A stretch of DNA of 64,000 nt from [Clostridium] saccharolyticum WM1 (GTDB lineage Bacteria > Bacillota > Clostridia > Lachnospirales > Lachnospiraceae): contig NC_014376.1 in NCBI RefSeq assembly GCF_000144625.1, forward strand, positions 2,294,001-2,358,000, in the 5' to 3' direction. Under the pieces are notes generated by a model. That model was not told where the DNA came from and did no database searches. It was given only the letters and a program-made list of their open reading frames with translations. Below, piece after piece: positions 61,187-64,000 of the stretch; position 1 is the first letter of the stretch; each line of letters starts with the position of its first letter. Both the position numbers and the translations under genes were made by a program.

Positions 61187-62392
61187 TTAATCATCCAGAT
61201 AGTCCTTCAGCTTTTTGCTTCTGCTGGGATGGCGCAGTTTACGCAATGCTTTTGCCTCTATCTGGCGAATTCGTTCTCTCGTAACATTAAATTCCTTTCC
61301 TACCTCTTCCAGGGTTCTGGGCCGGCCGTCATCAAGACCGAAGCGCAGCTTTAAAACCTTCTGCTCCCGCTCTGTCAGAGTGTCAAGCACCTCCATCAGT
61401 TGTTCGTGGAGCATGGTAAAGGTAGCAGCATCAGCCGGAACGGCTACCTGCTCATCCTGAATGAAATCTCCTAAGTGACTGTCCTCTTCTTCTCCGATGG
61501 GCGTTTCCAAGGATACCGGTTCCTGTGACACCTTCATGATCTCCCTGACCCGGTCCACCTGCATATCTGCCCTGGCTGCAATCTCTTCCGGCACCGGTTC
61601 CCGTCCCAGCTCCTGCAACAGCTGTCTGGACACACGAACCAGACGGTTGATGGTTTCCACCATGTGAACCGGGATGCGGATGGTACGTGCCTGGTCCGCA
61701 ATGGCACGGGTGATCGCCTGTCTGATCCACCAGGTCGCATAAGTGCTGAATTTATAACCTTTCCGGTAATCAAACTTTTCAACGGCCTTAATAAGCCCTA
61801 AGTTTCCCTCCTGAATTAAGTCTAAAAACTGCATTCCCCGCCCAACATAGCGTTTGGCAATGCTGACCACCAGGCGTAGGTTGGCCTCCGTCAGCCTCTG
61901 CTTTGCATCATCATCACCCAGCTCGATCTTTTTGGCAAGCTCAATTTCATCTTCACTGGAAAGAAGGGGGACTTTCCCGATCTCTTTCAAATACATGCGG
62001 ACCGGATCCTCCACGCTGATACCTTCAGGAACAGACAGGTCGATACTTTCCATATCAATCTCTTCTTCATCCTCGATATCTTCCTCTATGAAAAGATCCT
62101 CATCCAGTTCCAGATCCTCGCCGCCGATTTGAAGAACATCCACTTTATTGTTTTCCAGAAAATCAAAAATCTGGTCCAGCTTGTCTGAGTCTAAATTCTC
62201 TCCCACAAAAAAATCCAGAATCTCCTGATTTTCCAGCACATTCCGTTTCTTTTTTGCTAAAAGCAGAAGCTGATTTAATTTTTCCTCGAATGCAGCGGCT
62301 GTCTCTGCAGCCTTAGCCTCCACAGCCTGTTCCTCTTCAGTTTTTCTTGATCCCACCATCTTATCTGCTGTCTTCTTCACATTCTCGTCCAT
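61187..62392 (-). CDS. rpoD: Primary sigma factor RpoD (sigma-A)
   Basis: About 401 residues from ATG 62392, six bases after AAGGATGG. Acidic region 1.1 ([11 protein letters not shown]), region 1.2-2.4 with [17 protein letters not shown] and [14 protein letters not shown], region 3, and region 4 [21 protein letters not shown]. It directs housekeeping transcription. It lies 39 bases after dnaG. Confidence 0.97.
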   Translation of the reverse strand: MDENVKKTADKMVGSRKTEEEQAVEAKAAETAAAFEEKLNQLLLLAKKKRNVLENQEILDFFVGENLDSDKLDQIFDFLENNKVDVLQIGGEDLELDEDLFIEEDIEDEEEIDMESIDLSVPEGISVEDPVRMYLKEIGKVPLLSSEDEIELAKKIELGDDDAKQRLTEANLRLVVSIAKRYVGRGMQFLDLIQEGNLGLIKAVEKFDYRKGYKFSTYATWWIRQAITRAIADQARTIRIPVHMVETINRLVRVSRQLLQELGREPVPEEIAARADMQVDRVREIMKVSQEPVSLETPIGEEEDSHLGDFIQDEQVAVPADAATFTMLHEQLMEVLDTLTEREQKVLKLRFGLDDGRPRTLEEVGKEFNVTRERIRQIEAKALRKLRHPSRSKKLKDYLDD

Positions 62393-62431
62393 GTTTTTCC
62401 ATCCTTCCACAGCCTGCCTATAGTGTACACC

Positions 62432-64000
62432 CTAATCCAGCGAAATATGCAAATCCTTTAGCGCAGCCTGTTCCTTTATAATATTCTGCAGTTCTAAAAT
62501 TCCTGCTGCATGGCGGCTGGCATGATCCAGACTATTTTTTTTCACCTTCATAATCGTTTCCGAAAACGCTTTTTTTTGTTCTTCATTATCTAGGGACTCT
62601 TTTAAGTTCGCATGAAAAAGACCTGCGACTGCCCGGTATTGATCTTCATCATGAATAAAATGATTCAAGATCTCAGCCGGATTCAATGTTCCGGCAGCGT
62701 GTCCGTCAAAAACCATCCGTGCCACCTTGTGATACAGTTCTTCTATAAAATCATCCGGAGAGATTACTCCGTTAATCTTATCAAACAGTAATGGATTTTC
62801 AATGAGCCAGGTAAGAAGCAGCCTTTGGGATTGCTTTACGCCGTCTTCTTTTTCCTTTTTTCTCTGGTTTTTAAGAATACCTTCTTCCCGCGGTATCGAA
62901 ACAGACGGTCCCAGAGAAGCCCCCAAACGGTTGACCAGTCGTTTTAAATCCTCATAATTAATATAATACTCCCTGGAGACCGCCTCCAAATAATTCTCCC
63001 GTTCCAGAGCCTCTGGAAATTCCAGAAGTTTTCTGGCCACCTGATTGTAAAATTCAGTTTTCTGCTCCGGATCCTCCATTTGGTAATTCTTTTTCAGCAC
63101 ATCAATTTCAAACAGGAAGCTGTTGCGGGCCTCTTCTATTCGCTGTCGGAAAGCCTCAGCTCCCAGATTCTTTATAAATTCATCAGGATCTTTGTAAGGC
63201 TGCATGGTGAGTACGCGGATGGACATGCCTGCTTCTTTGAGAATGGGAATCGCACGGAGGGCAGCCTTGACCCCCGCGCCGTCGCTGTCATAAGTGAGAA
63301 CTACTTTATCCGTATACCGTTTTAAAAGCTGGGCATGCTGAGAGGTAAAGGCCGTTCCCAGGGAAGCCACCGCATTGGTGAACCCTGCCTGGTGCATTGC
63401 AATCACATCCATGTAACCCTCGCAGATCAATATGTATTTTTCCCGTGAAAGTCTGGCATAATTTAGCCCGTATAAATTCCGGCTTTTATCAAAAAGCTTT
63501 GTCTCAGGGGAATTTAGATACTTTGGCTCCCCGGCTCCCATGACCCGGCCTCCGAAACCAATGACCCGGTTATTCACATCCATAATGGGAAACATCACCC
63601 GGTTCCAGAACTTATCAAAGGTTCCACGTTCTTCAATGGTCACCAGCCCTGTCTGCTTTAACAGACTGTCATCATATCCCTTGCTTTTCAAATACCGGTA
63701 AAGGTCGCTGCTGGTTTTGTTGGAATACCCAAGCCCAAACCTGGTTATGGTTTCATCACTTAGCTGCCTGTCCCTTAAATAGCGGTAGCCTGCCTCCCCC
63801 TGGGGGTTTTTAAGCTGATAATAAAAATAACTGGCAGCCAGCTTATTGATCTCCAAAAGAGCGGACCGAAGATCTTCCTGCTCCCTGGCCTCCTTGCTGT
63901 ACTCTGCCGCAGGAAGCTTCACACCTGACCGGTCTGCCAGGACCTTTAACGCCTCAGAAAAGGAATAATTTTCATATTCCATGACAAACGTCAATACGTT
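62432..64000 (-). CDS. dnaG: DNA primase DnaG (5' end outside the window)
   Basis: The frame is open to the last base, so about 522 C-terminal residues are seen and the N-terminal zinc-binding domain is missing. Visible: F-G-G-R, the TOPRIM acids in L-I-C-E-G-Y-M-D-V and T-Y-D-S-D-G-A-G-V-K-A, and the C-terminal helicase-interaction part. It makes replication primers and belongs to the dnaG-rpoD operon. Confidence 0.95.
   Translation of the reverse strand, partial: NVLTFVMEYENYSFSEALKVLADRSGVKLPAAEYSKEAREQEDLRSALLEINKLAASYFYYQLKNPQGEAGYRYLRDRQLSDETITRFGLGYSNKTSSDLYRYLKSKGYDDSLLKQTGLVTIEERGTFDKFWNRVMFPIMDVNNRVIGFGGRVMGAGEPKYLNSPETKLFDKSRNLYGLNYARLSREKYILICEGYMDVIAMHQAGFTNAVASLGTAFTSQHAQLLKRYTDKVVLTYDSDGAGVKAALRAIPILKEAGMSIRVLTMQPYKDPDEFIKNLGAEAFRQRIEEARNSFLFEIDVLKKNYQMEDPEQKTEFYNQVARKLLEFPEALERENYLEAVSREYYINYEDLKRLVNRLGASLGPSVSIPREEGILKNQRKKEKEDGVKQSQRLLLTWLIENPLLFDKINGVISPDDFIEELYHKVARMVFDGHAAGTLNPAEILNHFIHDEDQYRAVAGLFHANLKESLDNEEQKKAFSETIMKVKKNSLDHASRHAAGILELQNIIKEQAALKDLHISLD

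Overview
The window reads as chromosome of an anaerobic, spore-forming, low-to-mid GC member of the Clostridia, most likely Lachnospiraceae close to Lacrimispora / Clostridium saccharolyticum (inference from gene content and protein style, no search run). Supporting signs are an interrupted sigK, a YtaF-type sporulation protein, SpoIIIE/FtsK with TepA, class II GalT, archaeal-type PurO, pyrB-pyrI, an intact dnaG-rpoD-trmK-nif3 block and no respiratory-chain genes.

Layout. 1-1518 (-): TepA-like protease and the 5' end of ftsK/spoIIIE. 1843-5493 (+): citrate synthase and an aconitase-family hydratase. 5559-10924 (-): XdhC, a THEP1-like NTPase, a FecCD-type ABC importer, a DUF364 protein and a binding protein behind a promoter that carries a ModE-box-like palindrome, so probably a molybdate/tungstate (oxyanion or chelate) uptake operon. 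11154-25381 (-): SH3/NlpC hydrolase, TrpX-type ABC importer, YitT, GalT, Gx transporter, DegV, a Pho-like two-component system next to a Na/Pi transporter with Pho-box-like repeats, and a dipeptidase. 25519-32524: an SLH-HlyD-MacAB export operon divergent from its probable two-component regulator. 32583-39634: RelQ-like synthetase, Mrp ATPase, HAD phosphatase, FolT under a THF riboswitch, PAP2 phosphatase, LrgAB, FliB-like methylase, YtaF. 39825-43092 (-): a LicT/GlcT-type antiterminator with its RAT/terminator leader, EIIA, HPr and EIICB.

43135-49478 is the most unusual part. The sigma-K gene is split by a 5,711-bp skin-like element (43500-49210). A large serine recombinase lies at one end, with its stop codon inside the crossover core. 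The rest of the element is almost entirely a five-gene [NiFe]-hydrogenase operon: maturation protease, mini-HypA-like protein, cytochrome-b5-like protein, small subunit and large subunit. Joining at the shared AATG restores a 210-residue SigK with the conserved sequence V-E-N-E-I-L-M. The element therefore looks like a developmentally excised DNA segment carrying an uptake hydrogenase, preceded by a sequence that resembles a sigma-E promoter.

49649-51763 (-): a ZTP riboswitch/terminator controls an unfused purine pair, PurO-type IMP cyclohydrolase and stand-alone AICAR transformylase. 51782-55674 (-): an ABC ATPase / CARDB-like surface protein / MacB-type permease operon. 56035-57377 (+): pyrB-pyrI. 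57489-57935 (-): RNase P RNA. 57984-64000 (-): nucleoside kinase, Nif3-like protein, TrmK, RpoD and the 3' part of dnaG.

All start choices, promoter calls and operator calls were made by eye; none has been tested by search or folding software.
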